NCBI RefSeq assembly: GCF_027359355.1
Contig: NZ_CP114777.1
Span: 1,674,001-1,738,000 of the forward strand
DNA length: 64,000 nt
Origin: Prochlorococcus marinus str. MIT 1214
GTDB taxonomy: Bacteria; Cyanobacteriota; Cyanobacteriia; PCC-6307; Cyanobiaceae
Direction of reading: 5' to 3'
Both the position numbers and the translations under genes were made by a program. The notes under the pieces were generated by a model. That model was not told the origin of the DNA. It saw only the letters and a list, made by a program, of their open reading frames with translations, and made no database searches. Shown here in pieces: positions 19,250-29,385 of the stretch. Positions within the stretch are counted from its first letter, which is position 1, and each line of letters starts with the position of its first letter.

Positions 19250-19824
19250 TTTTTATTCAAGATTTGGCATGCTCTGAACCATGCAGTAATGGTTTTCCCA
19301 TCAAGTGATTCTTCTCCACTTGCAATAATTTTATTTAATTTTTCGGGGGCAATTTTTAAGACTTCAATATCTTCATCTGCATCGCCCTCAGGCTTCTGAT
19401 TAAGTTTAGTTAAATCTCTTGCAAGAAAAAGATGAATTATTTCGTCTGAATATCCTGGACAAGGAAGCATTTCTCCAAGATTGTCCCATCTTTTGGCAGA
19501 GTATCCACTTTCTTCTTGAACTTCTCTTTTAATTGATTCAAGTGGACTTTCACCTGCTTCTAAAGTTCCAGCTGGAAACTCGAGAATTCGTTGCGAGCAA
19601 GCAAATCTATATTGACGAAGAATAACGACTTCTCCAGAATCTGTTATTGGTACTGCCAATGCAGCTCCTGGATGACGAATAACCCCAAATTCCCCCTCCA
19701 TTGAATTGGGTAAAAGAAATTTATTAATTTCAAAACGAATTTTTTTTGCATCAAGACACGCTTTTGTCTCAATAATTTTTGAGGGTTCAGGTCCTGGAAT
19801 AGACATACATTTTTTTGTATTCAT
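19246..19824 (-). CDS. NUDIX hydrolase, ADP-ribose pyrophosphatase type
   Basis: A 192-residue hydrolase of nucleoside-diphosphate-linked compounds, most like ADP-ribose pyrophosphatases. The NUDIX box is complete: G-T-L-E-A-G-E-S-P-L-E-S-I-K-R-E-V-Q-E-E-S-G-Y follows the Gx5Ex7REUxEExGU pattern, with the upstream RILEFPAG element typical of ADP-ribose members. Length is normal. It overlaps photolyase by 4 bp. Actual substrate is inferred from the family only. Confidence 0.87.
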   Translation of the reverse strand: MNTKKCMSIPGPEPSKIIETKACLDAKKIRFEINKFLLPNSMEGEFGVIRHPGAALAVPITDSGEVVILRQYRFACSQRILEFPAGTLEAGESPLESIKREVQEESGYSAKRWDNLGEMLPCPGYSDEIIHLFLARDLTKLNQKPEGDADEDIEVLKIAPEKLNKIIASGEESLDGKTITAWFRACQILNKK

Positions 19825-19874
19825 ATAGGATGACTGATTTTTTTAGAAAAGGTTGGTGATTTTTGTTACGAGTT

Positions 19875-20456
19875 TTATTCAGGCCAAATGTTTTTTGAGA
19901 TGATTCGTTTCGGTTTCCCTTGAGACTTTGATAAAACCTCTGCAAGGGGAATTAAAACAAAGTTTCTTTCACTTAATCTTGGATGAGGCAAAATAAGGGT
20001 TTCTGTATTTATCTGCAGTTCTCCCCAAGAAATGAAATCAATATCTAAAGACCTTGGCCCCCAAAAAAATTCTGTCTTTTCTCTTTCCCTACCTGCAATT
20101 TTTTCTAATTCTAAAAATTTTTTCATTAAACATATAGCTGCTTTTTTATTTGGAGTTACTGAGGCAAAATCCTCTCCCGCTACAACAAGTACAGTATTAA
20201 TAAATCTTGGTTGATCAAATGGTCCCCCTAAAGGATCAGTCTCAAATAGCGGCGCCCATTGAAAAGATAAAGACTTATCAATATTTTGAGAGTCGATTTT
20301 TGGACAATTTAAAGCAACATTCCATTCAATTATGGTTTTTTCTATTTGCGGCCTTATGGCAGAGATTGTTCTTATGGGATCTCCAAGAATGCCAGGGATA
20401 TTTGCGCCTATTGAGATGACGAGTTTCAATTCTGGTTTTTGTTTTGCATAAGTCAT
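19875..20456 (-). CDS. folK: FolK, 2-amino-4-hydroxy-6-hydroxymethyldihydropteridine pyrophosphokinase
   Basis: Transfers pyrophosphate from ATP to the pterin in folate synthesis. The 193-residue enzyme has LVISIGANIPG at the N-terminus, the QPRFINTVL substrate loop, and the signature GPRSLDIDFISWGEL followed by LILPHPRLSERNFVLIPLAEV. The protein is slightly longer than the common 160-residue form through a mid-region insertion (residues about 45-60). It is divergent from chlD with a short shared upstream region. Confidence 0.93.
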   Translation of the reverse strand: MTYAKQKPELKLVISIGANIPGILGDPIRTISAIRPQIEKTIIEWNVALNCPKIDSQNIDKSLSFQWAPLFETDPLGGPFDQPRFINTVLVVAGEDFASVTPNKKAAICLMKKFLELEKIAGREREKTEFFWGPRSLDIDFISWGELQINTETLILPHPRLSERNFVLIPLAEVLSKSQGKPKRIISKNIWPE

Positions 20457-20503
20457 GCGAATATTAAAAGACTTTTAAAAATTTGCTTGCTTTATCCAAC
20501 CCT

Positions 20504-22657
20504 ATGGTTTCCAGCGGATTGAATAACAACAAAATGTCTTCGGCTTCAAAAGACATTGCAGTAATAGAAAGAGCGAATCGTTCTTTCCCTTTGGCTGCAA
20601 TTACAGGCCATGGAACTTTAAAGCTTGCTTTAATGCTTGCCGCAGTTGATCCAGGTTTGGGAGGAGTGATAATTGCTGGTGGTCGTGGCACTGGTAAATC
20701 GGTTTTAGCTAGAGGCTTGCATGCCCTTCTTCCTCCAATTGAAATAATTGATTTAGACAAATTAAGCAATACGAATGGTGATGAAGAATCATTTATTTTT
20801 CCAGTAGGTAGAAATTTAGATCCTTCTTTTTCAGGTGAGTGGGATGAATTCACTAAACAGCTGTTTGCAAAAAATATAGGAAGTCTGGAAAATACTAATG
20901 ACTTAGAGAGTATTCCCAAGAAAGTTGTTCCTGCCCCTTTTATTCAGGTTCCCTTAGGAGTAACCGAGGATAGGCTTGTTGGTGCAGTTGATGTTGCCGC
21001 TTCATTATCAAGTGGAACGCCAGTATTTCAGCCAGGGTTATTAGCTGAAGCTCACAGAGGAGTTCTGTACATAGATGAATTGAATTTGTTGGATGATGGC
21101 ATTGTTAATCTACTTTTGGCTTCAGTTGGAGCAGGTGAAAATAGAGTTGAACGAGAAGGTTTGAGCCTAAGTCATCCATGTCGACCTCTTTTGATTGCTA
21201 CTTACAATCCTGAAGAGGGGTCATTGAGAGACCATCTTTTGGACAGATTTGCAATTGTGTTGTCTGCAGATCAATTAATTACAAATGAACAAAGAGTTGA
21301 AATAACCCAGTCTGCTATTGCTCATGGTCAATCTAGTGAAGCTTTTTCTAAGAAATGGTCTGAAGATACAGAATCTCTATCAACGCAATTACTGCTAGCA
21401 AGACAATGGCTCCCAGATGTTCAAATCAGTAAGGATCAAATTGAATACTTAGTTTTAGAGGCCATTCGTGGAGGCGTAGAGGGACATAGGTCAGAGCTTT
21501 ATGCAGTAAGAGTTGCAAAGGCTCATGCTGCTTTATGCGGTAGAGATTCAGTGGATGCAGAAGACTTAAAGGCTGCCGTAAGACTTGTAATCGCCCCAAG
21601 GGCTATGCAAATGCCTTCAGAAGAAGAAATGGAACCCCCAGCCCCTGAAGATCAGCAGCCACCGCCTCCGCCTCCTGAAGACTCTGAAGAAAACAATGAT
21701 CAAGAAGAAGATCAAGAAGAAGATCAAGAGGAGGAGCAAGAAGAAGAGTCATCCCCTCCAATTCCGGAAGAATTTATGCTTGATCCAGAAGCATGTGCTG
21801 TTGATCCTGATTTGTTATTGTTTTCATCCACTAAATCAAAGAGTGGAAATAGTGGAAGTCGATCAGCTGTTTTAAGTGATAATCGAGGAAGATATGTAAA
21901 ACCAATTCTTCCAAGAGGTCCAGTTAGAAGGATTGCAGTTGATGCAACTTTAAGAGCTGCAGCTCCTTATCAGAAAGCTAGAAGAGAAAGAGAACCTAAT
22001 AGGAAAGTTATTGTTGAGGAAGGTGATTTGCGCGCAAAATTGCTCCAACGTAAAGCAGGTGCATTAGTGATTTTTTTGGTCGATGCCAGTGGATCTATGG
22101 CTCTAAATAGAATGCAAAGTGCAAAAGGAGCAGTTATTCGCTTGCTAACAGAAGCTTATGAAAATAGAGATGAAGTTTCTCTAATTCCTTTTAGAGGAGA
22201 TCAAGCAGAAGTCTTGCTTCCGCCGACAAGATCAATCACAGCGGCAAAAAGAAGACTTGAGGCAATGCCTTGCGGTGGTGGATCTCCACTTGCTCATGGT
22301 TTGACTCAAGCCGCAAGAGTAGGTGCAAATGCTTTGGCGACCGGAGATCTAGGTCAGGTTGTTGTGGTCGCGATTACTGATGGTAGAGGAAATGTTCCAT
22401 TAAGTACTTCATTAGGTCAACCGGTCCTCGAGGGAGAAGAGCCCCCTGATTTGAAGCAAGAGGTTCTTGATGTCGCTTCTCGATATAGAGCGCTTGGGAT
22501 TAAATTGCTTGTAATAGATACAGAAAGAAAGTTTATAGCAAGTGGCATGGGTAAAGATTTAGCTGAGGCATCCGGAGGGAAATATGTTCAATTACCTAAG
22601 GCTAGCGATAAAGCTATTGCTTCAATTGCAATGGATGCAATTAATAGCGTCACCTAA
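20504..22657 (+). CDS. chlD: ChlD, magnesium chelatase subunit D
   Basis: ATPase-related subunit of the ChlH/I/D complex that inserts Mg2+ into protoporphyrin IX, the first committed step to (divinyl) chlorophyll. N-terminal AAA+ region has [18 protein letters not shown] and [19 protein letters not shown]; a proline/glutamate-rich acidic linker follows (roughly residues 380-440); the C-terminal integrin I domain has the MIDAS motif VDASGSMA. Candidate starts are TTG 20483, ATG 20504 and ATG 20534; the alignment begins near the last, and no strong ribosome-binding site discriminates, so 20504 is a choice. Length (about 717) is typical. Confidence 0.95.
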   Translation: MVSSGLNNNKMSSASKDIAVIERANRSFPLAAITGHGTLKLALMLAAVDPGLGGVIIAGGRGTGKSVLARGLHALLPPIEIIDLDKLSNTNGDEESFIFPVGRNLDPSFSGEWDEFTKQLFAKNIGSLENTNDLESIPKKVVPAPFIQVPLGVTEDRLVGAVDVAASLSSGTPVFQPGLLAEAHRGVLYIDELNLLDDGIVNLLLASVGAGENRVEREGLSLSHPCRPLLIATYNPEEGSLRDHLLDRFAIVLSADQLITNEQRVEITQSAIAHGQSSEAFSKKWSEDTESLSTQLLLARQWLPDVQISKDQIEYLVLEAIRGGVEGHRSELYAVRVAKAHAALCGRDSVDAEDLKAAVRLVIAPRAMQMPSEEEMEPPAPEDQQPPPPPPEDSEENNDQEEDQEEDQEEEQEEESSPPIPEEFMLDPEACAVDPDLLLFSSTKSKSGNSGSRSAVLSDNRGRYVKPILPRGPVRRIAVDATLRAAAPYQKARREREPNRKVIVEEGDLRAKLLQRKAGALVIFLVDASGSMALNRMQSAKGAVIRLLTEAYENRDEVSLIPFRGDQAEVLLPPTRSITAAKRRLEAMPCGGGSPLAHGLTQAARVGANALATGDLGQVVVVAITDGRGNVPLSTSLGQPVLEGEEPPDLKQEVLDVASRYRALGIKLLVIDTERKFIASGMGKDLAEASGGKYVQLPKASDKAIASIAMDAINSVT

Positions 22658-22670
22658 TAAAATTTGTCCT

Positions 22671-23516
22671 TTAAGGATATATATCATCAAATAATTTACT
22701 CAAACCTATAGTCAATGTTTTTAGAGCATTTATAAGTTCTTTATCTTCAATAATATTACCCATATTTGAACTCATTTTATCAATCTTCTTTGTTAGAGAA
22801 CTAGAAGTTGAGGCGATATCCTGGATGTCTTTAAGTGTATTTGGATTGTCAAGGCTTTCAAGAATATTGTTTAAATGAAATGCAGCTTTTGTCAATTCAG
22901 AAATTATAGGCTTCGCTCTTATGAGTTCTGATTTAGATAACAATACTAGTTCATCAAGATTGGCTTGAGTGCGATCAAATTGTTGAATAGATTCTGATAC
23001 TTTATTAACTATTGCTTGTCTATCGGCCTCATTAATAATCCCATCTAAACCCTCTGTAAGACTTGATATGCTTACAATTTCTAAGCCTTTAATCTTGTCT
23101 CCACTGCATAGTATCCTTTTACTAGGACAATCTTTGCTGACTGTAAATAGTTCGCTTTTATTTAATGGTTTACCTAATGAGACTAGGGATAATTGAGCAT
23201 CTCCACCAAGCATGGAACTTGTAACTATTTTTGCAATTACAGGTTTTGTTAAAGTTAGATTATTATTGTTTAATTTGATTTTAGTTTCAACAGTGCTTGG
23301 AGTGAAATTGATCTTTTGAACAGAGCCAACAATGATTCCCCGATAAGTAACTGGAGACATCTTTGCAAGACCACTTGCATCTTTGAAGTCTGCAGAAATC
23401 TCCCAACTTTTTGAGCCCAAACGAAAATCTCTTAACCAAAGCATTGCTCCTGAAAAGATAAGTAATCCACCTAAAAGTGAAAATCCAACAAACGCATCTC
23501 GTAAACTTCTTCGCAT
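22671..23516 (-). CDS. MCE/MlaD-domain protein, substrate-binding part of a lipid ABC transporter
   Basis: A 281-residue protein with one N-terminal membrane helix (AFVGFSLLGGLLIFSGAMLW) followed by an MCE domain (about residues 38-115, with GLAKMSPVTYRGIIVGSV and MLGGDAQLSLVS). The rest is predicted helical and periplasmic. MCE proteins bind phospholipids between membranes; the cyanobacterial/plastid counterpart is TGD2. It lies 4 bp downstream of its ATPase gene. The permease gene of this transporter is not in the window. Confidence 0.87.
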   Translation of the reverse strand: MRRSLRDAFVGFSLLGGLLIFSGAMLWLRDFRLGSKSWEISADFKDASGLAKMSPVTYRGIIVGSVQKINFTPSTVETKIKLNNNNLTLTKPVIAKIVTSSMLGGDAQLSLVSLGKPLNKSELFTVSKDCPSKRILCSGDKIKGLEIVSISSLTEGLDGIINEADRQAIVNKVSESIQQFDRTQANLDELVLLSKSELIRAKPIISELTKAAFHLNNILESLDNPNTLKDIQDIASTSSSLTKKIDKMSSNMGNIIEDKELINALKTLTIGLSKLFDDIYP

Positions 23517-23520
23517 GAAT

Positions 23521-24306
23521 TTATAAATCCTCAGGTTGCATTGGTCCTTGGAGATTACCTGTTCGAAATTGTTTTACATAGGAATTTTCACTTTGTTTAA
23601 ATTGATCTATGGATCCGTCCCATTTAAATTTTCCATCATAAAGCAAAATAACTCTATTAGCTGTTCTTTCAATTGTACTGGAAACGTGACTTACTACTAT
23701 TGAGCATCCTTCTGCAGTATCGGTTGTTTTAATAATTAGATCTTCAATTCTAGTGCAAGCTATTGGATCTAATCCAGCAGTTGGTTCGTCATATAAAAGA
23801 AGTGGAATTGAGTTTCTTTCTTTCTTCGAGTTACTAATTAAGGCTCGAGCAAAACTGACTCTTTTTTGCATTCCACCACTCAGTTGATTTGGAAATTTTT
23901 CTGCAACATCAAATAAGCCCACTTTCTGTAAACAATTTATTACTTTTTTATTAATAATCTCCTCAGAAAAGACTTTTTGTTTTTCAAGCAAAAACCCTAC
24001 ATTTTCCCTAACAGTTAATGATGCTAATAATGCTGGATTTTGAAAAACTAATCTCACATCGGGTGGGTTATTTTGATCGAGCCTTAAATAATTTTGTTTA
24101 ACACCTGATATTTGAAGGCTTCCTTCGGAAGGCAAGAGCAATCCAGCTAGTAAGCGAAGTATTGTTGATTTGCCTGAGCCCGATGGACCAACAATTGCCA
24201 GTCTTTCTCCAGCACTCATGGCTAGATTGACTTTATCGAGAACTTTATTTGATCCCAGTTGCACACTGAGATCTTTCATCAACATCACTTGAGTGTTTTT
24301 TGGCAC
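23521..24306 (-). CDS. ABC transporter ATP-binding protein, MlaF/TGD3-like
   Basis: A 261-residue ATPase of a lipid-importing ABC system. Walker A is IVGPSGSGKSTILR, the signature is QLSGGMQKRVSFARAL and Walker B is LLLYDEPTAGLDP, followed by the switch-His SHVS. GGMQKR instead of GGxxQR is common in the MlaF group. Start is GTG at 24306 with AGGAGA as ribosome-binding site about 7 nt upstream, which fixes the start. It is co-transcribed with the adjacent MCE gene. Confidence 0.9.
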   Translation of the reverse strand: MPKNTQVMLMKDLSVQLGSNKVLDKVNLAMSAGERLAIVGPSGSGKSTILRLLAGLLLPSEGSLQISGVKQNYLRLDQNNPPDVRLVFQNPALLASLTVRENVGFLLEKQKVFSEEIINKKVINCLQKVGLFDVAEKFPNQLSGGMQKRVSFARALISNSKKERNSIPLLLYDEPTAGLDPIACTRIEDLIIKTTDTAEGCSIVVSHVSSTIERTANRVILLYDGKFKWDGSIDQFKQSENSYVKQFRTGNLQGPMQPEDL

Positions 24307-24433
24307 ACTCTCTCCTAAGGTTTGTTTGGCTATCTCATTTTGTATGAGATATGTGAATTGGGAAGTTTAATTAGAGCTTATGTGAATTAATTATCTAGTT
24401 TTATTTGTTGTAATTTTCTCAAACCTGAATCCA

Positions 24434-25831
24434 TTGAAAAAAAGAAGAAAAAGAAAATTAAGAAGATCGACTTTGCGTAAAAGCTTTTGCGATAGTTTGT
24501 CTTTTAATCTTTACGCTCGCTTTAAAAGAGCTATCCGATGGCTTTTGCCAGGGCTAGTTGTCAAAAGATGGATGATTACATCTGGTTTGGGATTATTAAT
24601 TGCTTTGATTGGGGCCTCGATTTGGGCTGATCTACGCCCAATTTATTGGGTTGTTGAAATACTTTTTTTGTTTTTAGGATTCATAACTAATTTTTTACCT
24701 AGAACTATTTCTGGACCAATAGTTTTTTTGATAGGAATATCTCTTTTAATTTGGGGGCAAGGAAGAAGTTTTGAATCTATTAAGCAGGCTTTAGGCTCAA
24801 AAAAAGATACTTTTTTGGTTGATGCGTTAAGAGCTAAACAAAGATTAAATAGGGGGCCAACTATTGTTGCTATTGGCGGTGGTACAGGTTTATCTTCATT
24901 GTTAAAAGGCTTAAAAAGATATAGCAGCCGTATTACAGCAATAGTGACTGTTGCAGATGATGGAGGAAGTAGTGGAGTGCTTAGGAGGGAGCTGGGTGTT
25001 CAGCCTCCAGGAGATATAAGAAATTGTTTAGCAGCTTTAGCAACGGAAGAGCCTCTTATAAAAGGTCTTTTTCAGTATCGCTTTCCTTCGGGCAGTGGTC
25101 TTGAAGGCCATAGTTTTGGGAATCTTTTCTTATCTGCCTTAACTGCGATAACTGGAAGTTTAGAGACTGCAATTACTGCTTCAAGTCGTGTTCTTTCTGT
25201 TCAGGGTCAAGTTGTACCAGCTACTAATGTAGACGTTCGATTGTGGGCAGAACTTGAAAATGGTGACCGAATTGATGGTGAATCCGCTATTGGAAAAGCT
25301 CGCTTACCAATAATCAGAATTGGTTGTTATCCTTCAGCGCCCCCAGCTTTGCCAAGAGCTCTGGAAGCCATCAGAAATGCTGAAATTATTTTGATAGGTC
25401 CAGGAAGTCTTTATACTTCAATCCTTCCAAATCTTCTTGTCCCTGAAATAGTCGAAGCGATTGAGAGGAGCAAAGTCCCAAAATTGTATATATGTAATTT
25501 GATGACTCAACCAGGAGAAACTGATGGACTTGATGTTACTGGTCATGTGAGGGCTATAGAAGCTCAATTGGCATCAAGAGGAATTACAAAGAAAATATTT
25601 AATTCAATCCTTGCTCAAGATGAGTTAGAACCATCCCCATTGGTTGATTACTACAAATCAAAAGGTGCTGAACCAGTCAAATGCAATAAAATAGATCTTC
25701 TGTCGAAGGGTTATAAGGTGTATCTAGCTTCTCTTCAGGGTTCAAAGGCTACTCCAACTTTGAGACATGATCCTAGGAGTCTCGCTTTAGCAATAATGAG
25801 GTTTTATAGAAGATATAAAAAAAGTAAATAA
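24434..25831 (+). CDS. YvcK/CofD-like family protein (gluconeogenesis factor)
   Basis: A 465-residue protein of the CofD-like YvcK family, which in other bacteria binds UDP-sugars and affects carbon metabolism and cell shape. The conserved core starts IVAIGGGTGLSSLLKGLKRY and includes VADDGGSSGVLRRELG, PPGDIRNCLAAL and GPGSLYTSILPNLLV. An N-terminal extension of about 130 residues is basic (MKKRRKRKLRRSTLRKS) and then contains two hydrophobic segments, so the protein is probably membrane anchored, unlike B. subtilis YvcK. Start is TTG at 24434. One base separates it from convergent ndhJ. Confidence 0.85.
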   Translation: MKKRRKRKLRRSTLRKSFCDSLSFNLYARFKRAIRWLLPGLVVKRWMITSGLGLLIALIGASIWADLRPIYWVVEILFLFLGFITNFLPRTISGPIVFLIGISLLIWGQGRSFESIKQALGSKKDTFLVDALRAKQRLNRGPTIVAIGGGTGLSSLLKGLKRYSSRITAIVTVADDGGSSGVLRRELGVQPPGDIRNCLAALATEEPLIKGLFQYRFPSGSGLEGHSFGNLFLSALTAITGSLETAITASSRVLSVQGQVVPATNVDVRLWAELENGDRIDGESAIGKARLPIIRIGCYPSAPPALPRALEAIRNAEIILIGPGSLYTSILPNLLVPEIVEAIERSKVPKLYICNLMTQPGETDGLDVTGHVRAIEAQLASRGITKKIFNSILAQDELEPSPLVDYYKSKGAEPVKCNKIDLLSKGYKVYLASLQGSKATPTLRHDPRSLALAIMRFYRRYKKSK

Positions 25832-25832
25832 A

Positions 25833-26354
25833 TCAGTATGCATCTTGCATTTCATAAAAATCTGGCTGAATATAGTCTTTTCTAAGTGGCCATCCTTTCC
25901 AATCTTCAGGCATCAAAAGCCTTTTTGGATGCGGATGACCTTTAAATTTAACACCATACATATCAAATGTTTCTCGTTCTTGCCAATCGGCACCTCTGTA
26001 AAGGCCATACAAGCTAGGAATAGTTAAGTCCCCATCTCTAGATAGGAATACTTTTAGTCTTACTTCGCGGGGTGCAATATCTTTTTTTATTTCACTAATT
26101 TCTATTAGATTATAAAAACAAACAATATTTAAACCAGGGCCCTCATCATATCCACCTTGGCATTGAAGATAATTAAATCCATCATTTTTTAAAGCTTCAA
26201 CTATTGGCAATAGATTGCTTGGCATGATTTTTATAACTTCAACACCTAGGTGGTCTTCTGGAAGAGGAAGGTTCTCAAATCCTTTGTTTGAAAGCCAATC
26301 ACTTATTGGAGCTGAGGTTTTTTCTTCAACCACTATTTCTGATTCATTTTTCAT
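25833..26354 (-). CDS. ndhJ: NdhJ, NDH-1 subunit J
   Basis: Peripheral subunit of the cyanobacterial NDH-1 complex in respiration and cyclic electron flow at the thylakoid. The 173-residue protein has the 30-kDa subunit signature [19 protein letters not shown] and ends [23 protein letters not shown]. It is third in the ndhC-ndhK-ndhJ operon, 20 bp after ndhK, the conserved order in cyanobacteria and plastids. Length is normal. Confidence 0.95.
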   Translation of the reverse strand: MKNESEIVVEEKTSAPISDWLSNKGFENLPLPEDHLGVEVIKIMPSNLLPIVEALKNDGFNYLQCQGGYDEGPGLNIVCFYNLIEISEIKKDIAPREVRLKVFLSRDGDLTIPSLYGLYRGADWQERETFDMYGVKFKGHPHPKRLLMPEDWKGWPLRKDYIQPDFYEMQDAY

Positions 26355-26374
26355 AGTTTTTTAATAAGAGATTT

Positions 26375-27124
26375 TCAATCGCTTGAAAGTTCCTCAGATA
26401 TTTTTTGGATTTCTTTTAACGATTGATCAAACTCTTCTGATAAGGAGGGATTTAAAGCAATTAATTGTGTTTTCGCTTTTAGGTATTTTCCATTTACTTT
26501 TGACTCAGATCTGTTCATTTTATGAGGGATAGTTAAATACCTATGAGTTTGAGTAATCTTTGATCTCTCTGAAATTGATTCGTTGGCAACTTTTTTTCTT
26601 AATTTAATTACAGCATCAAAGATTGCTTCTGGTCTTGGAGGACATCCAGGAAGGTAGAGGTCAACAGGAATTAATTTGTCCACACCTCTAACTGCAGTAG
26701 TTGAATCTGCGCTGAACATGCCACCAGTAATAGTGCAAGCTCCCATTGCAATTACATATTTTGGATCTGGCATTTGTTCATAAAGCCTTACAAGAGCAGG
26801 TGCCATTTTCATTGTGACAGTGCCAGCCACTATAAGTAGATCTGCTTGTCTAGGAGAACTTCTTGGGACTAATCCAAATCTGTCAAAATCAAATCGAGAT
26901 CCAATTAGAGCTGCAAATTCAATAAAACAACAAGCAGTCCCATAAAGAAGAGGCCATAGACTGCTTAATCTTGCCCAATTGTGAAGATCTTCAAGGCTAG
27001 TTAGGATTATATTTTCGCTTAGATCATTAGTGACTGTGGGAGCCCCTACGGGGGCGCAGGAAGCTTCTCTCAGGTTTCTTACTGCTTCAGAAGAAGGAGT
27101 TTTTTTCAAGGGATTTAACTCCAT
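26375..27124 (-). CDS. ndhK: NdhK, NDH-1 subunit K (iron-sulfur subunit)
   Basis: Carries the N2 4Fe-4S cluster of NDH-1. The 249-residue protein shows the Cys ligands in [25 protein letters not shown] and [15 protein letters not shown]. Its C-terminal tail after residue about 185 is longer and variable, as in other cyanobacteria. It overlaps ndhC by 10 bp and precedes ndhJ, so the three genes are co-transcribed. Membrane association is through NdhC and NdhA. Confidence 0.95.
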   Translation of the reverse strand: MELNPLKKTPSSEAVRNLREASCAPVGAPTVTNDLSENIILTSLEDLHNWARLSSLWPLLYGTACCFIEFAALIGSRFDFDRFGLVPRSSPRQADLLIVAGTVTMKMAPALVRLYEQMPDPKYVIAMGACTITGGMFSADSTTAVRGVDKLIPVDLYLPGCPPRPEAIFDAVIKLRKKVANESISERSKITQTHRYLTIPHKMNRSESKVNGKYLKAKTQLIALNPSLSEEFDQSLKEIQKISEELSSD

Positions 27125-27477
27125 TCAAGGGCACCTTTTCTCCATGCATATGCTAAAGCCACAACAAGTATTGTGATAAAAACAAGTGCTTCTATAAATG
27201 CTAGTAACCCAAGTTTGTGAAATGCAACTGCCCATGGGTAAAGGAACACCGTCTCTACATCAAATATAACGAAAACAAGTGCAAACATGTAGTAACGAAT
27301 ATTAAATTGGATCCATGCCCCTCCTATGGGCTCCATGCCTGATTCATATGTAAGTTGCCTCTCTCCTGCTTTGCTTTTAGGAGCTATTAGCTTATTGGTT
27401 GTGAGAGCAAGAATGGGAACTGCTCCAGAAATAAGAAGAAATCCTAAAAAATACTCATAACCCTGAAGGGAAAACAT
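27115..27477 (-). CDS. ndhC: NdhC, NDH-1 subunit 3
   Basis: Small membrane subunit of NDH-1, 120 residues with three hydrophobic helices. The conserved loop reads [20 protein letters not shown], including the E-S-G-M-x-P motif, and the second helix has [16 protein letters not shown]. It is first in the ndhC-ndhK-ndhJ operon, with its promoter in the short divergent region shared with rubA. Confidence 0.96.
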   Translation of the reverse strand: MFSLQGYEYFLGFLLISGAVPILALTTNKLIAPKSKAGERQLTYESGMEPIGGAWIQFNIRYYMFALVFVIFDVETVFLYPWAVAFHKLGLLAFIEALVFITILVVALAYAWRKGALEWS

Positions 27478-27561
27478 GAATGAATTACTGATTTCAATAT
27501 CATTCTGACAGTCATTTCCTAGATTAGTGCCATAGAGTTGTTATATGTGAAAGTGAAAACT

Positions 27562-27987
27562 GTGAGTGAAGACACCAAAACTAATTCAAACTCTTTTGAG
27601 GATTTGAATTCTGATGAAAAACAAAATCAAGTTGTTTCATTTGAACCAAAAAATTCAATTGATGACTTTGATCCAAAATTTAATCGATTTGAGTGCATGA
27701 GCTGTGGTTTTATTTATGACCCTGTTGAAGGTATAAAAAAGCTAAAAATTGAACCAGGAACGTCATTCTTAGACATAGATAGAGAGAATTTTAGATGTCC
27801 AGTCTGTCGGGTAGGATTTAGTGGATACAAGGATATTGGACCCAAGTCAAAGCCTAGTGGATTTGAAGAAAACCTTACTTATGGCTTTGGATTTAATAAA
27901 CTTCCTTCAGGCCAGAAAAACGTTCTTATTTTTGGAAGTCTGGCTTTAGCAGCTGCCTGTTTTCTCTCTCTTTATTCTTTGAAATGA
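27562..27987 (+). CDS. rubA: RubA-type membrane rubredoxin
   Basis: Membrane-anchored rubredoxin needed for photosystem assembly in cyanobacteria. Two C-x2-C pairs bind iron (FECMSCGFIYDP and RCPVCRVGF), and a C-terminal helix (VLIFGSLALAAACFLSLY) anchors the protein. A variable acidic N-terminus precedes the domain. The frame is open from TTG 27538, with GTGs at 27547, 27553 and 27562; the last is chosen because typical family proteins start near MSEDT, but this is uncertain. It overlaps ycf48 by 4 bp, the conserved rubA-ycf48-psbEFLJ order. Confidence 0.92.
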   Translation: MSEDTKTNSNSFEDLNSDEKQNQVVSFEPKNSIDDFDPKFNRFECMSCGFIYDPVEGIKKLKIEPGTSFLDIDRENFRCPVCRVGFSGYKDIGPKSKPSGFEENLTYGFGFNKLPSGQKNVLIFGSLALAAACFLSLYSLK

Positions 27988-29000
27988 AACGCCTGTTTTC
28001 AAACTTCATTAATTTGACTCTTGTCTTGATAGTTGGAGTTGCTCTTAGTGGATGTACTGTTAGCAATGCTTCAATAGGATCATCAAGTCCCTGGTCCTTA
28101 GTTGATCTAGACACTGAAGCAAATCCATTAGATGTTGACTTTGTAGATGACAAAAATGGATTCTTGGTTGGCACAAATAGGTTGATCCTAGAAACAAATG
28201 ATGGAGGGATTACCTGGAAAGAAAGAAATTTGGACATTCCAAGCGAAGGGAACTTTCGTTTAATTAGTATTGATTTCAAAGGGCAAGAAGGGTGGATAGC
28301 AGGCCAACCAGGATTGATTCTTCATTCATCTGATGGAGGAAAAAATTGGACTCGTCTAGACCTTGGAAATAATTTGCCAGGTGATCCATACTTGATAACA
28401 ACAATTGATACTGATACTGCTGAATTAGCCACTACCGCTGGAGCAATTTATAAAACTACTGATGCAGGAACTAACTGGGAAGCAATAGTTTTGGATACAT
28501 CTGGTTCTGGAGGTATAAGAGAATTAAGACGAACAAATAAAGGTGGTTATATAAGTGTTAGTAGCCTTGGTAACTTTTTCTCAGTTCTAAGCCCAGGAGA
28601 GGAGTCATGGAGCCCTCATCAAAGAGCAAGTAGCAAGAGAGTTCAAAGTGTTGGTGAGCAGCCAAATGGGGATTTATGGATGCTTTCTAGAGGGGCTGAA
28701 ATCAGATTTAATGCAGATCCTGCTGATATCGACTCTTGGTCTAAGCCCATCATCCCAATCGTAAACGGTTATAACTATCAAGATCTTGTTTGGGATCCAT
28801 CTAAGTCCATTTGGGCCGCTGGAGGAAACGGAACTTTATTGGTGAGTAATGATGATGGAAAAACTTGGAAAAAAGACCCTGTGGGTGAATCTGTTCCAAC
28901 AAATTTCATCAGAATTTTATTTGTGGACGATTCTAATATTGACAGCCCTAAGGGATTTGTATTTGGAGAAAGGGGGAATTTATTGCGATGGCAGGGGTGA
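27984..29000 (+). CDS. ycf48: Ycf48, photosystem II assembly/stability factor
   Basis: Thylakoid-lumen PSII assembly factor that binds precursor D1. The 338-residue protein starts with a lipoprotein signal (hydrophobic stretch then LSGCTVS), and the rest is a beta-propeller with repeats containing Asp-Gly-Gly-x-x-Trp motifs (ETNDGGITWKE, SSDGGKNWTRL, TTDAGTNWEA, SNDDGKTWKK). Length is right for the family. It follows rubA with a 4-bp overlap and precedes psbE by about 107 bp. Confidence 0.94.
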   Translation: MKRLFSNFINLTLVLIVGVALSGCTVSNASIGSSSPWSLVDLDTEANPLDVDFVDDKNGFLVGTNRLILETNDGGITWKERNLDIPSEGNFRLISIDFKGQEGWIAGQPGLILHSSDGGKNWTRLDLGNNLPGDPYLITTIDTDTAELATTAGAIYKTTDAGTNWEAIVLDTSGSGGIRELRRTNKGGYISVSSLGNFFSVLSPGEESWSPHQRASSKRVQSVGEQPNGDLWMLSRGAEIRFNADPADIDSWSKPIIPIVNGYNYQDLVWDPSKSIWAAGGNGTLLVSNDDGKTWKKDPVGESVPTNFIRILFVDDSNIDSPKGFVFGERGNLLRWQG

Positions 29001-29107
29001 AATCATAAATTTTTGATGATTTCCATGACTCTGTGTAACCACCTTGCAACAGATATCCTTTCTTTTGGTTTCGCTTGATAAGATCACTGAGCTGATTAAG
29101 TGAGGCT

Positions 29108-29356
29108 ATGGCTGCCGGCTCTACCGGGGAACGCCCGTTTTTTGAGATCATTACTAGTGTCCGCTATTGGATTATCCATGCAGTGGCACTTCCTGCGATC
29201 TTCGTGGCAGGATTTTTATTTGTGTCTTCTGGGCTTGCCTACGACGCTTTTGGAACTCCTAGACCAGATACGTATTTTCAGGCTGGAGAAAGCAAAGCTC
29301 CTGTTGTTGTTCAGCGCTTTGATTCCAAGGCTGAACTGGACACGCGTCTGAAATAA
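29108..29356 (+). CDS. psbE: PsbE, cytochrome b559 alpha subunit
   Basis: Alpha subunit of the PSII haem protein cytochrome b559. The 82-residue protein has the N-terminus [14 protein letters not shown], the haem-ligand His in the single membrane helix ([14 protein letters not shown]) and the C-terminal lumenal [14 protein letters not shown]. Complete and normal. Usually psbF follows at once; here psbL comes 29 bp after the stop, so the beta subunit gene is missing from the cluster (see findings). An overlapping 83-residue frame from 29100 is a shadow. Confidence 0.97.
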
Positions 29357-29385
29357 CCAAATTTCATCTGATTGCTTTATTATCC

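Noticed and set aside
29100-29351. 83-codon frame overlapping psbE
   Set aside because: psbE in the other frame is unequivocal, so this is a shadow.
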